Shown here piece by piece: positions 1 through 8,293 of a stretch of DNA of 64,000 bases. Position numbers and translations under genes: made by a program. The stretch is from Kribbella flavida DSM 17836 (GTDB lineage Bacteria; Actinomycetota; Actinomycetes; Propionibacteriales; Kribbellaceae). The stretch lies in the NCBI RefSeq assembly GCF_000024345.1, contig NC_013729.1, positions 3,720,001-3,784,000 on the forward strand. The letters run 5' to 3'. The notes under the pieces are model-generated. The model was given only the letters and a program-made list of their open reading frames with translations. It ran no database searches and was not told where the DNA came from. How positions within the stretch are numbered: the first letter of the stretch is position 1; each line of letters begins with the position of its first letter.

Positions 1-214
1 TCACCAGCACGAAGCCGAGCGCGCCCCACAGCGACTGCAGCGCGAAGCCGACGACCACGCCGACCACCGCCAGCTGCAGGACGGCCCGCGCGGCGGCGGT
101 GACGATGCCCTTGTCGTGCCGCAGCGAGGCGTACCGCGACGCCAGCACCGCGATGGCCACCAGCAGCGGCAGGACGACGACCGCCGCGATCCCCAGACCG
201 GTGTCAGCAGACAT
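1..214 (-). CDS. FetB/YbbM-type ABC permease, N-terminal part
   Basis: The first 71 codons of a membrane protein that continues off the left edge. Residues about 6-27 and 40-70 are hydrophobic, and the charged stretch between them (ASRYASLRHDKGIV) resembles the cytoplasmic start of the UPF0014 permease family, whose E. coli member FetB acts with FetA in iron export. No ATPase partner is visible, because it would lie outside the window. The ATG at 214 is followed directly by sense codons matching the usual family start. Family membership rests on topology and a short stretch of similarity; substrate is not established. Confidence 0.6.
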   Translation of the reverse strand, partial: MSADTGLGIAAVVVLPLLVAIAVLASRYASLRHDKGIVTAAARAVLQLAVVGVVVGFALQSLWGALGFVLV

Positions 215-290
215 CCGGCCATTCCACCACGCCGGTCAGCCGATCCCGTTCAAGCTGTCCCACCCAAGCTGTCCTGGTCAGACGTCGCTG

Positions 291-2000
291 TCAGGAGTCG
301 CGGAAGTCCGTTTCGTCGTAGGCGTGCCCGGTCCGCTCGCCGGACTCGACCTTGCCGGCCTCCTCGGCGCGCAGCTCGACCCGGCGGATCTTGCCCGAGA
401 TCGTCTTCGGCAGCTCGGCGAACTCGATCCGCCGGATCCGCTGGTACGCCGCCAGGTGGTCGCGGCAGTACGCCAGGATCTGCCCGGCCAGCTCGCGGCT
501 CGGCTCGTACCCCGCGGCGAGCACGACGTACGCCTTGGGCACCGCGAGCCGGACCGGGTCCGGCGAGGGCACCACGGCGGCCTCGGCGACCGCCGGGTGC
601 TCGATCAGCACCGACTCCAGCTCGAACGGCGAGATCCGGTAGTCGCTGGCCTTGAACACGTCGTCGGAGCGGCCGACGTAGGTGATGTAGCCGTCCTCGT
701 CCCGGTGGGCCACGTCGCCGGTGTGGTAGAAACCACCGCGCATCACCTCGTCGGTGAGCGCCTTCGCGTCGCGGTAGCCGCGCATCAGCGGCACCGGCGG
801 CGGCGCGAGCTCGATGCAGATCTCCCCGTCGTCGCCGACCGCGTCGGTCGCCGGGTCGACCAGCGCGATCGAGTAGCCCGGCAGCGGCCGGCCCATCGAC
901 CCGGGCTTGACCGGCTGCCCCGGCGGGTTGCCGATCTGGGCGGTGGTCTCGGTCTGGCCGTAGCCGTCGCGGATGGTGATGCCCCAGGCGTTGCGAACCT
1001 GCTCGATCACTTCCGGGTTCAGCGGCTCGCCGGCCGAGATGCACTCCCGGACCCGGACCTCGACCACCGACAGGTCGGCCTGGATCAGCATGCGCCAGAC
1101 CGTCGGCGGTGCGCAGAACGTGGTCACGCCGTACGTCGCCAGCACCTGCAGCATCTTCTCGGCGTCGAAGCGGGTGTAGTTGTACAGGAAGACCGTGGCG
1201 CCCGCGTTCCACGGCGCGAAGACGTTGCTCCACGAGTGCTTGGCCCATCCCGGCGACGACACGTTGAGGTGGACGTCGCCGGGCTGCAGGCCGACCCAGT
1301 ACATCGTCGAGAGGTGGCCGACCGGGTAGCTGACCTGGGTGTGCTCGACGAGCTTCGGCTCGCTGGTCGTGCCGGAGGTGAAGTAGAGCAGCAGCGAGTC
1401 GTCCGCCGAGGTGTCGACCTCCGGCACCGGTCCGTCGTACTCCCGGGTCTGCTCGTAGTCGAGCCAGCCCTCCACCGGCTCACCGATGCCGATCCGCAGG
1501 CAGTGGTCGGCGATGCCCTCGTACCGCGCGGCGTCGGCGGTGCTGGTGACCACCGCCCGGACGCCGCCGCGGGTGATCCGGTCGGCCAGGTCGGCGTCGG
1601 TCAGCAGCGTGGTCGCCGGAATCATCACCGCCCCGGCGCGGATGCAGGCCAGCATCACCTCCCACAGCGGGACGGTGTTGCCGAGCACGATCAGCACCCG
1701 GTCGCCCGGCTGCAGCCCCTGCTCGGTGAGCCAGCCGGCCACCTGCCGCGACCGCTCGGCCATCTCGCCGTAGGTCAGCGAGTTGACCTCGCCGTCCTCC
1801 TCGACGATGGTGAGCGCGGCCACCTCCGGCTGCTCGACCGCGAGCGCGTCGAACCAGTCCCGCGCCCAGTTGAACCGGTCGAAGGCCGGCCAGCTGAAGT
1901 CGCGGTACGCCGTGTCGTAGTCCTCCCGGTGCGCGATCAGGAAGTCGCGGGCCTCGCGAAAGGCCCGGGTGGTCTCCGAGGTGCTCTGTTCCTCGCTCAT
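291..2000 (-). CDS. AMP-forming acyl-CoA synthetase, medium-chain type
   Basis: A 569-residue ANL-superfamily adenylating enzyme: it activates a carboxylic acid to an acyl-AMP with ATP and transfers it to CoA in the cytoplasm. The phosphate-binding A3 motif reads YFTSGTTSEPKLVEH near residue 205, the GYGQTETTA motif follows, then the hinge region YHTGDVAHRDEDGYITYVG, and the catalytic lysine lies in ELPKTISGKIRR near the C-terminus. Length and the SGTTSEPK variant fit the medium-chain (ACSM-like) acyl-CoA synthetases. The ATG at 2000 was chosen because the upstream in-frame extension has no similarity to the family. It stands alone between the FetB-like gene and the ArsB-like gene on the same strand. 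The acid used cannot be read from sequence. Confidence 0.88.
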   Translation of the reverse strand: MSEEQSTSETTRAFREARDFLIAHREDYDTAYRDFSWPAFDRFNWARDWFDALAVEQPEVAALTIVEEDGEVNSLTYGEMAERSRQVAGWLTEQGLQPGDRVLIVLGNTVPLWEVMLACIRAGAVMIPATTLLTDADLADRITRGGVRAVVTSTADAARYEGIADHCLRIGIGEPVEGWLDYEQTREYDGPVPEVDTSADDSLLLYFTSGTTSEPKLVEHTQVSYPVGHLSTMYWVGLQPGDVHLNVSSPGWAKHSWSNVFAPWNAGATVFLYNYTRFDAEKMLQVLATYGVTTFCAPPTVWRMLIQADLSVVEVRVRECISAGEPLNPEVIEQVRNAWGITIRDGYGQTETTAQIGNPPGQPVKPGSMGRPLPGYSIALVDPATDAVGDDGEICIELAPPPVPLMRGYRDAKALTDEVMRGGFYHTGDVAHRDEDGYITYVGRSDDVFKASDYRISPFELESVLIEHPAVAEAAVVPSPDPVRLAVPKAYVVLAAGYEPSRELAGQILAYCRDHLAAYQRIRRIEFAELPKTISGKIRRVELRAEEAGKVESGERTGHAYDETDFRDS

Positions 2001-2065
2001 GCCCGCACTATTCCCGCACCCGGACACGATCGGCAATCGGGCTCGCGCGTGTCTGTGGACAACCG

Positions 2066-3214
2066 TCAGCCCAGCCGCAGGGCGAGCACCGCCCCGGCGA
2101 GCACGAGCGGCACCAGCACGGCGCCGCGCCACAGGAACGACCACCAGGAGATGTGCACGCCGGCGGTCCGGCAGCGGTCGCGCCACAACAGCGTGGCCAG
2201 CGAACCCCACAGCGTGAGCAGGCAGCCGCAGTTCACGCCGATCAGCAGCAGCATCATCCGTCGCCCCTCCGCGGCCGCGACCGGCTCCATCGCCAGGTAC
2301 GCTGGGAGGTTGTCGACGGCGTTCGCGCCGATCGCGGCCGTTCCGGCCAGCCGGAGGTCGGGCAGCAACCCGCCGGAGGCCGTTCCGGCGACGTCTGCGA
2401 GCCGTTGCTCGAAGCCGTGGGCGGTCAGCGTTGCGACGACCAGGAAGAGCCCGACGACGGTCACAACCAGCCGCCACGGCAACAGCGACCAGTTCACGGC
2501 CGCCCGGCGGCGTACGGCGAAGAGACCGAGCAGGACGACGGCTCCTGCGCTCGCCGGCCAGGCCACCTCGACCCCGGACACGAAGGCCGGTCCCAGCGCC
2601 AGACACACCCCGGCCGCCCCCCAGAACAGCACCTTGTCGTCGACCGCAGGAGTCTTCGGTACGACGTACGCGCGGCGCAGGTCCCGGTGGAACAGAGCGG
2701 CCAGCACGATCACGGTGACGAGCACGGCGGCGACAGCCGGTCGCCAGCTCAGTGCGAGGTAGTCGCCCAGCCCCAGACCGAGCTGGTCGAAGCGGTGCAG
2801 TGCCAGCAGATTCGTGAGGTTCGACACCGGCAGCAGCAGCGACGCCGTGCCCGCGAGCCACACCGTCGTGAACGCGAACAGCTTCGGCGGAATGCTCAGC
2901 TGCCGAGCCATCGCCAGCACGACTGGTGTCAGCAGTACAGCGCAGGTGTCGAGGGACAGCACGATCGTCAGTGCGGTGGCGAGCACGACCACGAGCAGCC
3001 ACAGTCGCCAGGTCCGGCCGCGCGCCAGGTGAGCGGCTTCCCGAGCGGCTACGTCGAACACCTTGGCCGAGTCGGCCAGCCCCGCGATGATCGTCACCGC
3101 CACCAGGAACACCAGGACCGAGGCGATGCGCTCCAGCACGTGCACCGCGTCGTCCAGCCCGAGCAGACCGGAGGCGAGCACGCTCAGTCCGCCGAGCGCG
3201 CTCAGCCACCACAT
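2066..3214 (-). CDS. SLC13/ArsB-like ion permease
   Basis: A 382-residue polytopic inner-membrane protein with about ten hydrophobic segments. The segment VLSLDTCAVLLTPVVLAMA and the following LLLPVSNLTNLLALHRF match the ArsB/NhaD/SLC13 ion-transporter superfamily, in which such motifs form the discontinuous helices around the substrate site. A second copy of this pattern (AIGANAVDNLPAYLAM) occurs in the C-terminal half, consistent with the inverted repeat of the fold. At 382 residues it is a little shorter than typical ArsB. No arsR, arsC or arsA gene lies nearby, so arsenite export is not indicated by context. The ATG at 3214 gives MWWLSALGG, directly entering the first membrane segment. 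Confidence 0.75.
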   Translation of the reverse strand: MWWLSALGGLSVLASGLLGLDDAVHVLERIASVLVFLVAVTIIAGLADSAKVFDVAAREAAHLARGRTWRLWLLVVVLATALTIVLSLDTCAVLLTPVVLAMARQLSIPPKLFAFTTVWLAGTASLLLPVSNLTNLLALHRFDQLGLGLGDYLALSWRPAVAAVLVTVIVLAALFHRDLRRAYVVPKTPAVDDKVLFWGAAGVCLALGPAFVSGVEVAWPASAGAVVLLGLFAVRRRAAVNWSLLPWRLVVTVVGLFLVVATLTAHGFEQRLADVAGTASGGLLPDLRLAGTAAIGANAVDNLPAYLAMEPVAAAEGRRMMLLLIGVNCGCLLTLWGSLATLLWRDRCRTAGVHISWWSFLWRGAVLVPLVLAGAVLALRLG

Positions 3215-3292
3215 GCGGCAAACCCTAGGGGGCAGCTTTCCGTGCACCGGAATCGCGTCGTCCGGCGGGGCCGCGGTGAGTAGGCTGAACGG

Positions 3293-6118
3293 GTGACGCC
3301 GGAGGACGAGCTGCAGATGCCCGGGCCTGACTCCGCCGTGCCCGACCCGGCCGGAGCCGGCTGGCGGGAGACCGATGCCGCCGACCAGGCCATCGCCGAC
3401 CAGACCTTTGCCGGGCTGCCGCTGGCCGGGCAACCGCTGGGCGACCGGCCGGAGAACTACCCGGCCGACTACGAGGCCGACGTCGTACTGCGGGACGGTG
3501 CGACCGCCCATCTGCGGCCGATCACTCCGGCGGACGCCCAGCTGCTGGTCGAGTTCTACGCCCGGGTGTCGGAGCAGTCGAAGTACTACCGGTTCTTCGC
3601 GCCGTACCCGCAGCTGTCGGACCGGGACGTGGCCCGGTTCACCCAGGTGGACTACCACGACCGGCTGGCGCTGATCGTCACGGTCGGCGACGCCATGATC
3701 GGCGTCGGGCGGTACGAGCGGACCGGGCGGCGGACCGCCGAGGTGGCCTTCCTGATCGAGGACGCGCACCAGGGCCGCGGGCTGGGCCAGCTGCTGCTGG
3801 AGCACCTCGCGCAAGGAGCCCGGGAGCACGGCATCACCCGATTCGTCGCCGAGGTGCTGCCGGACAACCGCAAGATGATCACCGTCTTCACCGAGGCCGG
3901 CTACACGGTGGCCCGCGAGTTCGAGGACGGGGTGATCATGGTCGAGTTCGACATCGCGCCGACCGACACCTCGTTCAGCGTGATGCAGGCGCGCGAGCAG
4001 CGGTCCGAGGCGCTGTCGATCGCCCGGCTGCTGACCCCGGCGAGCGTCGCGGTGATCGGGGCCAGCCGGCGCGAGGGCACGATCGGCAACGCGCTGCTGC
4101 GCAACCTGCGCGACGGCGGCTTCCCGGGCCGGCTGTCCGCGGTGAACGCCGACACCTCGGCGGCCGAGGTGGACGGCGTCCCGGCGTACCCGACGATCCG
4201 GGACGTGCAGGACACCGTCGACCTGGCCGTCGTCGCGGTCCCGGCCGAGGCGGTCGTCGACGTCGTGCTGGACTGCGCGGCCAAGGGCGTGCGCGGGCTG
4301 GTCGTGGTGTCCAGCGGGTTCGCCGAGATCGGGCCCGAGGGCCGTCGCCGGCAGCGCCGCCTGGTCGGTCTGGCCCGCTCGTACGGGATGCGGGTGATCG
4401 GCCCGAACGCGCTCGGCGTGATCAACACCGCGCCCGGGGTCCAGCTCAACGCGACGCTGTCGCCGCTGATGCCGAGCCGGGGCCGGGTCGCGTTCTTCTG
4501 CCAGTCCGGCGCGCTCGGCGTGTCGATCCTGGCCGACATCGCCGGCCGCGGGCTCGGTCTGTCCAGCTTCGTCTCGGCCGGCAACCGGGCCGACGTCTCC
4601 GGCAACGACCTGATGCAGTACTGGTACTCCGACGAGGCGACCGAGGTGGTGCTGCTCTACCTGGAGTCGCTCGGCAACCCGCGCAAGTTCAGCCGGGTGG
4701 CGCGCCGGCTGGCCGGGCGCAAGCCGGTGGTGGCGCTGAAGTCCGGGCGGGCCACCCAGGGCGTTCCGCTCGGCCAGATGGTCCGCCGCAGCCAGTTGCC
4801 ACCAGCAACGGTCGACTCGCTGTTCCGGCAGAGCGGGCTGATCGGCGTGGACACCACCGGGGAGCTGTTCGACGTCGCCCAGCTGCTCGCCCACCAGCCG
4901 CTGCCGAAGGGCCGCCGGGTCGCCGTCGTCGGCAACTCCGACGCGCTGACGCTGCTGGCGCTGGACGCGATGGCCGGCTGCGGTCTCGACGTGGCCGGCG
5001 AGCCGCACACGCTCAGCGCCGACGCCTCGGCCCAGGATTTCGACCGCGCGCTGACCGAGGTCTTCGGCGACGACCGGGTGGACTCGGTGGTGGTGATCTT
5101 CACCCCGCCGGTGCACTCCAACGGCGCCGAGGTGGCCCAGGTGCTCGCCGCCGCGGCCGCCGGGTCGGACAAGCCGGTCGTCTCCACGTTCCTGGCTTCG
5201 CGCAGTGTGCCGGAGCAGCTGCGCGTCCCCGACGAGCACGGGGGCGCCGCGCGGGGCTCGATCCCGTCGTTCTCGTCCCCGCAGTACGCCGTGGGCGCGC
5301 TCGCCAAGGCCACCCAGTACGCCGAGTGGCGGCGCCGGGCGGACTCGGCCATTCCCGACCTGCCGGGCGTCGACACGGCCGGGGCGGAGGACTTCGTCCA
5401 GGAGTTCCTCCAGCGGCACCCGCGCGGCGCCGACCTGGACGACGTCGACCGCCAGCGGCTGCTGAGCTTCTACGACATCTCCGTGCTGCCGGCCTTCCCG
5501 GTGCTGTCCGCGGACGAGGCGGTCGCCCGGGCCGCCGACCTGGGCTTCGAGGTGATACTCAAGGCGACCGCCGAGCAGTGGCGGATGCGGCCCGACCTGG
5601 CCGACATCTGGCGGCACATCCACGACGAGGACGACATGCGCGAGGCCTGGGCGGAGATGACCCGGACCTTCGGGGTCGCCGCCGACCCGGCCCGGGCGCA
5701 GTTCGTGGTGCAGAAGATGGCGCCGCCCGGCGTACCGGTGGTGATCTCGGCGCTGGAGGACGTGGCGTTCGGGCCGGTGGTGTCGTTCGGGCTGTCCGGG
5801 GTGGCGACCGACCTGCTCGGCGACCGCTCGTACCGGATGCCACCGCTGACCACCGCGGACGCCGCCGAGATGGTCCGCGAGGTCCGGGCCGCGCCGCTGC
5901 TGTACGGCTACCGCGGTTCCGACCCGGTCGACATCGGCGCGATCGAGAACCTGCTGCACCGGGTCTCCCGGCTCACGCTCGAGCTGGAGGAGGTCGTCCG
6001 CCTGGACCTCCGCTCGGTGCTGGTCGCGGCGACCGGCGCGACCGTGCTGGACACGTCGATCCGGATCGCGCCGAACGAGAAGCCCCGCCAGGACATGCCC
6101 GCCCGCCGTCTGACCTGA
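3293..6118 (+). CDS. GNAT acetyltransferase / acyl-CoA-ligase-like fusion (Pat-type)
   Basis: A 941-residue fusion starting at GTG 3293. Residues about 65-225 are a GNAT domain (EDAHQGRGLGQLLLEHL is the acetyl-CoA loop). From about 235 follow a CoA-binding Rossmann domain (LTPASVAVIGASRREGTIG), ligase-CoA domains and a C-terminal ATP-grasp-like domain, the layout of NDP-forming acyl-CoA synthetases. Fusions of this kind are protein lysine acetyltransferases (Pat); streptomycete PatA also carries GNAT at the N-terminus. The position where active synthetases carry the phosphorylated histidine reads QMVRRSQLPPATVD and has no His, and the ATP-grasp LHKSDVGG motif is replaced by WRMRPDLAD. The ligase half is therefore probably regulatory, not catalytic. 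Acetyl-CoA synthetase is the known Pat target in other bacteria; the target here is unknown. Confidence 0.85.
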   Translation: MTPEDELQMPGPDSAVPDPAGAGWRETDAADQAIADQTFAGLPLAGQPLGDRPENYPADYEADVVLRDGATAHLRPITPADAQLLVEFYARVSEQSKYYRFFAPYPQLSDRDVARFTQVDYHDRLALIVTVGDAMIGVGRYERTGRRTAEVAFLIEDAHQGRGLGQLLLEHLAQGAREHGITRFVAEVLPDNRKMITVFTEAGYTVAREFEDGVIMVEFDIAPTDTSFSVMQAREQRSEALSIARLLTPASVAVIGASRREGTIGNALLRNLRDGGFPGRLSAVNADTSAAEVDGVPAYPTIRDVQDTVDLAVVAVPAEAVVDVVLDCAAKGVRGLVVVSSGFAEIGPEGRRRQRRLVGLARSYGMRVIGPNALGVINTAPGVQLNATLSPLMPSRGRVAFFCQSGALGVSILADIAGRGLGLSSFVSAGNRADVSGNDLMQYWYSDEATEVVLLYLESLGNPRKFSRVARRLAGRKPVVALKSGRATQGVPLGQMVRRSQLPPATVDSLFRQSGLIGVDTTGELFDVAQLLAHQPLPKGRRVAVVGNSDALTLLALDAMAGCGLDVAGEPHTLSADASAQDFDRALTEVFGDDRVDSVVVIFTPPVHSNGAEVAQVLAAAAAGSDKPVVSTFLASRSVPEQLRVPDEHGGAARGSIPSFSSPQYAVGALAKATQYAEWRRRADSAIPDLPGVDTAGAEDFVQEFLQRHPRGADLDDVDRQRLLSFYDISVLPAFPVLSADEAVARAADLGFEVILKATAEQWRMRPDLADIWRHIHDEDDMREAWAEMTRTFGVAADPARAQFVVQKMAPPGVPVVISALEDVAFGPVVSFGLSGVATDLLGDRSYRMPPLTTADAAEMVREVRAAPLLYGYRGSDPVDIGAIENLLHRVSRLTLELEEVVRLDLRSVLVAATGATVLDTSIRIAPNEKPRQDMPARRLT

Positions 6119-6173
6119 GGCCGGCCTAGCGAGAGTTCCCGAGTTCCTCCGGCACGCCCGCGCGCGGAGCAAA

Positions 6174-6203
6174 GTAACCGTATATTCCGGTATATTCGGT
6201 TAC
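6174..6203. promoter_or_regulatory. AT-rich 30-bp palindrome, likely operator/promoter
   Basis: GTAACCG at 6174-6180 and CGGTTAC at 6197-6203 form perfect 7-bp outer arms; the interior (TATATTCCGG and TATATTC in direct repeat) continues the symmetry with only two mismatched pairs per 15-bp half. It lies 35 bases before the hydrolase ATG, and TATATT at 6191-6196 can act as a -10 box. It is one of few AT-rich patches in the window. The CGNR regulator encoded downstream is the obvious candidate ligand; that link is inference. Confidence 0.7.
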
Positions 6204-6237
6204 GCAATCCACCGAGGACGTCTCGAAGGGAGCACTG

Positions 6238-7134
6238 ATGAAGCACTCGGCCAAGCCCCGACACCGCAGCCGCAAGGTCGACGGTCTGACCGTGCACTAC
6301 CGCGAAGCCGGGGCGCCGTGCTCGACCGCCGTCGTGCTGCTGCACGGATTCCCCACCTCCTCGTACTCGTTCCGTGCCGTGCTGCCGGTGCTGGGGCGGC
6401 ACGCCTACGTGGTTGCTCCCGACCTGCCGGGTTTCGGGTTCTCGGACGCTCCGCCGCTCGGCGAGTACGACTACACGTTCGAGCGGCTGTCCCACGTGAT
6501 CGAGGCGCTGGTCGACGACCTCGGCGTGCAGAGGTACGTGCTCTACGTGACCGACTTCGCCACCCCGGTCGGCTACCTGATGGCGATGCGCCACCCCGAG
6601 CGGGTGCTGGGCCTGGTGGTGCAGAACGGCAACACGCACGAGGCCGGCCTGAACGACGCGTGGGACGCGCCGCGCCGGTTCTGGCAGGACCCGAGCGAGC
6701 AGAACCGCGAGGCGCTGCCGGAGTGGCTGAACTTCGACGGCACCAGGGAGCAGTATCTCGGCGGCCTGCCGGAGCAGCTGCACGAGCTGCACCCGCCCGA
6801 GTCCTGGCACCTCGACTGGGAGCGGATGTCCCGGCCGGGCAACCTCGACGTCCAGTTCCAGTTGTTCTACGACTACCGCAACCACGTGGCGCGGTTCCCG
6901 CAGATCGCGGCCTACCACCAGCAGCACCAGCCGCCGTGCCTGCTGATCTGGGGCCGGCACGATCCGTTCTTCGACATCGCGGAGGTGCTCGCCTACCACC
7001 AGGAGATGGCCGTGCTCGACGCGCACATCTTCGACGGCGGGCACCTGGTGCTGGAGACACACGCCGAGGAGGTCGCCGCGCTGCTCGTCACGTTCGTCGA
7101 GGACCTGCTCGAGCGGACTTCGGTCCGCGCGTGA
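6238..7134 (+). CDS. alpha/beta hydrolase with Asp nucleophile
   Basis: A 298-residue alpha/beta-hydrolase-fold protein. LLHGFPTSSYSF gives the oxyanion-hole HGFP motif. The nucleophile elbow reads YVTDFATPVGY, putting Asp106 where esterases carry Ser. An Asp nucleophile is the mark of the haloalkane dehalogenase/epoxide hydrolase branch. LIWGRHDPFFD and GGHLVLETH supply the later acid and His regions. A good Shine-Dalgarno sequence (GAAGGGAG) precedes the ATG. The stop overlaps the GTG of the CGNR regulator, so the two are translationally coupled and probably share the palindromic promoter. The substrate is unknown; this branch also holds many uncharacterised hydrolases. Confidence 0.85.
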   Translation: MKHSAKPRHRSRKVDGLTVHYREAGAPCSTAVVLLHGFPTSSYSFRAVLPVLGRHAYVVAPDLPGFGFSDAPPLGEYDYTFERLSHVIEALVDDLGVQRYVLYVTDFATPVGYLMAMRHPERVLGLVVQNGNTHEAGLNDAWDAPRRFWQDPSEQNREALPEWLNFDGTREQYLGGLPEQLHELHPPESWHLDWERMSRPGNLDVQFQLFYDYRNHVARFPQIAAYHQQHQPPCLLIWGRHDPFFDIAEVLAYHQEMAVLDAHIFDGGHLVLETHAEEVAALLVTFVEDLLERTSVRA

Positions 7135-7703
7135 GCGCCGCACCGCCGGCCCGATGGACCGCTGACCACTTCATCGCCGGTGAGGTCGCGCTGGACTTCG
7201 CGAACACCGTCTACCGGCGTACGCCGGAGCTCGGCGCCGATCTCCTCACCGATGGCAAGGCGCTGGCGGAGTGGTTTCACCACGCGGGCCTGCTCACGCC
7301 GGCGGGTGACGGTGAGCCGTCCGAGGCTGAGCTTGTGCTGGCCGAGGCTCGGGTGCTGCGACGCCTGTTCTGGGCACTTTTCGACGCCCAGAGCGAAGGC
7401 CGTGACCTGCCGACAGCCGCCTTGGGCGAGCTGCTCGGTCTGGCGCAGACCAGCGTGGCGGCGGACATCTCCGTCGCGGCCGACGGCACGATCACGCCGG
7501 GCGACCTGCGCGGTGCCTTCGCGTACGTCGCATTGCGCGGGCTGACGCTGACGTTGAGCCCGCCGCCTCGCCGGGTGCGGACTTGCGATCGTTGCGGCTG
7601 GTTCTTCCTGGACAGCTCACGCGGTCGCCGTCGCCGCTGGTGCAGCATGAAGACCTGCGGGAACCAGAGCAAGGCAGCGCGCTACCGCGCCGCCCACTCC
7701 TGA
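7131..7703 (+). CDS. CGNR zinc-finger transcription regulator (ABATE domain)
   Basis: A 190-residue protein with the N-terminal ABATE region (FIAGEVALDFANTVYRR) and a C-terminal treble-clef finger: CDRCGWFFLDSSRGRRRRWC followed by CGNQSKAARYRAAH. The family signature CGNR reads CGNQ here; the Cys ligands and the basic DNA-contacting helix are kept. The GTG at 7131 overlaps the preceding stop as GTGA. Members of this family are thought to be ligand-responsive stress or catabolic regulators. Coupling to the hydrolase and the palindrome at 6174-6203 suggests local autoregulation, which is inference. Confidence 0.85.
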   Translation: MSAAPPARWTADHFIAGEVALDFANTVYRRTPELGADLLTDGKALAEWFHHAGLLTPAGDGEPSEAELVLAEARVLRRLFWALFDAQSEGRDLPTAALGELLGLAQTSVAADISVAADGTITPGDLRGAFAYVALRGLTLTLSPPPRRVRTCDRCGWFFLDSSRGRRRRWCSMKTCGNQSKAARYRAAHS

Positions 7704-7722
7704 CCGCGTCGGCTTGCTGGGG

Positions 7723-8238
7723 TCAGCTCGCGCGCCGGTAGACGCCCTCGTCGCGGGTCAGCAGCCCGTGGTCGACCAGTCCGCGCCGGAGGGCGGCGTG
7801 GTCGTCGTGCCAGCTGTTGAGCATCCGGTTGACCTCGGCCTCGGGGTAGCCGACATCCGGCTCGAAGGACTCGGCCAGGTACTCCAGCACCGTCCGGTAC
7901 TTCGCCGGGACGGTCGGGAAGTGCGTCAGCCGGCCGTCCCGGATGAAGGAGCGCAGCACGGCGTCGCGCTCCGGGTCGGCCGACAGTGGCTCACGCTCCG
8001 GGCGGCCCGATCGCACGGCGTCCTTGAACGCCTGCTCGTCGGCCCGCAGCCCGTCGGCCGCGGTGGCGCTGACGAGGTCGCCCTTCATCAGCCGCTGGAG
8101 CGCCTTGGTGACGACCGCGGCGTCCAGACCGGTGCCGGCGGCAACCTGCTCGGGCGTCGCGGCGCCCAGCACGACGGCGGCGTAGACGCGCAGGCGCGAC
8201 GGTTCGGCGAGCAGTCCGCAGAGTTGGTCGGCGTTCAT
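7723..8238 (-). CDS. DUF2087-family regulator with N-terminal winged helix
   Basis: A 171-residue protein. Residues 1-75 (MNADQLCGLLAEPSRLRVYAA...) resemble an ArsR-like winged helix in which LLAEPSRLRVYAAVVLG is the first helix pair and TPEQVAAGTGLDAAVVTKAL the helix-turn-helix. The C-terminal part, RLTHFPTVPAKYRTVLEYLA to VNRMLNSWHDDHAALRRGLV, is the DUF2087 domain, common in actinobacterial regulators. No metal-binding Cys cluster is seen. It is divergent from the P1 peptidase gene, 55 bp away; the gap contains CCACG-N8-CGTGG at about 8250-8267, a weak candidate operator. Confidence 0.75.
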   Translation of the reverse strand: MNADQLCGLLAEPSRLRVYAAVVLGAATPEQVAAGTGLDAAVVTKALQRLMKGDLVSATAADGLRADEQAFKDAVRSGRPEREPLSADPERDAVLRSFIRDGRLTHFPTVPAKYRTVLEYLAESFEPDVGYPEAEVNRMLNSWHDDHAALRRGLVDHGLLTRDEGVYRRAS

Positions 8239-8293
8239 GGCTTCCACGCTAAGCACCGTGGCAACCGGATTTCGGGTGCGAGATGCTGGGGGC

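Noticed and set aside
99..2762. Plus-strand frame of 887 codons over the acyl-CoA synthetase
   Set aside because: Antisense shadow without any motif; the minus-strand gene has all adenylation motifs.
2066..6172. Minus-strand open frame of 1368 codons covering the acetyltransferase fusion
   Set aside because: Only its last 382 codons (2066-3214) look like a protein. The rest is antisense to the 941-residue gene, is His/Arg/Gly/Val-rich and matches no family. High GC removes stops.
8241..8293. CCACG-N8-CGTGG between the DUF2087 regulator and P1 peptidase as an operator
   Set aside because: Five-base arms in GC-rich DNA are expected by chance; kept only as a remark in the regulator entry.
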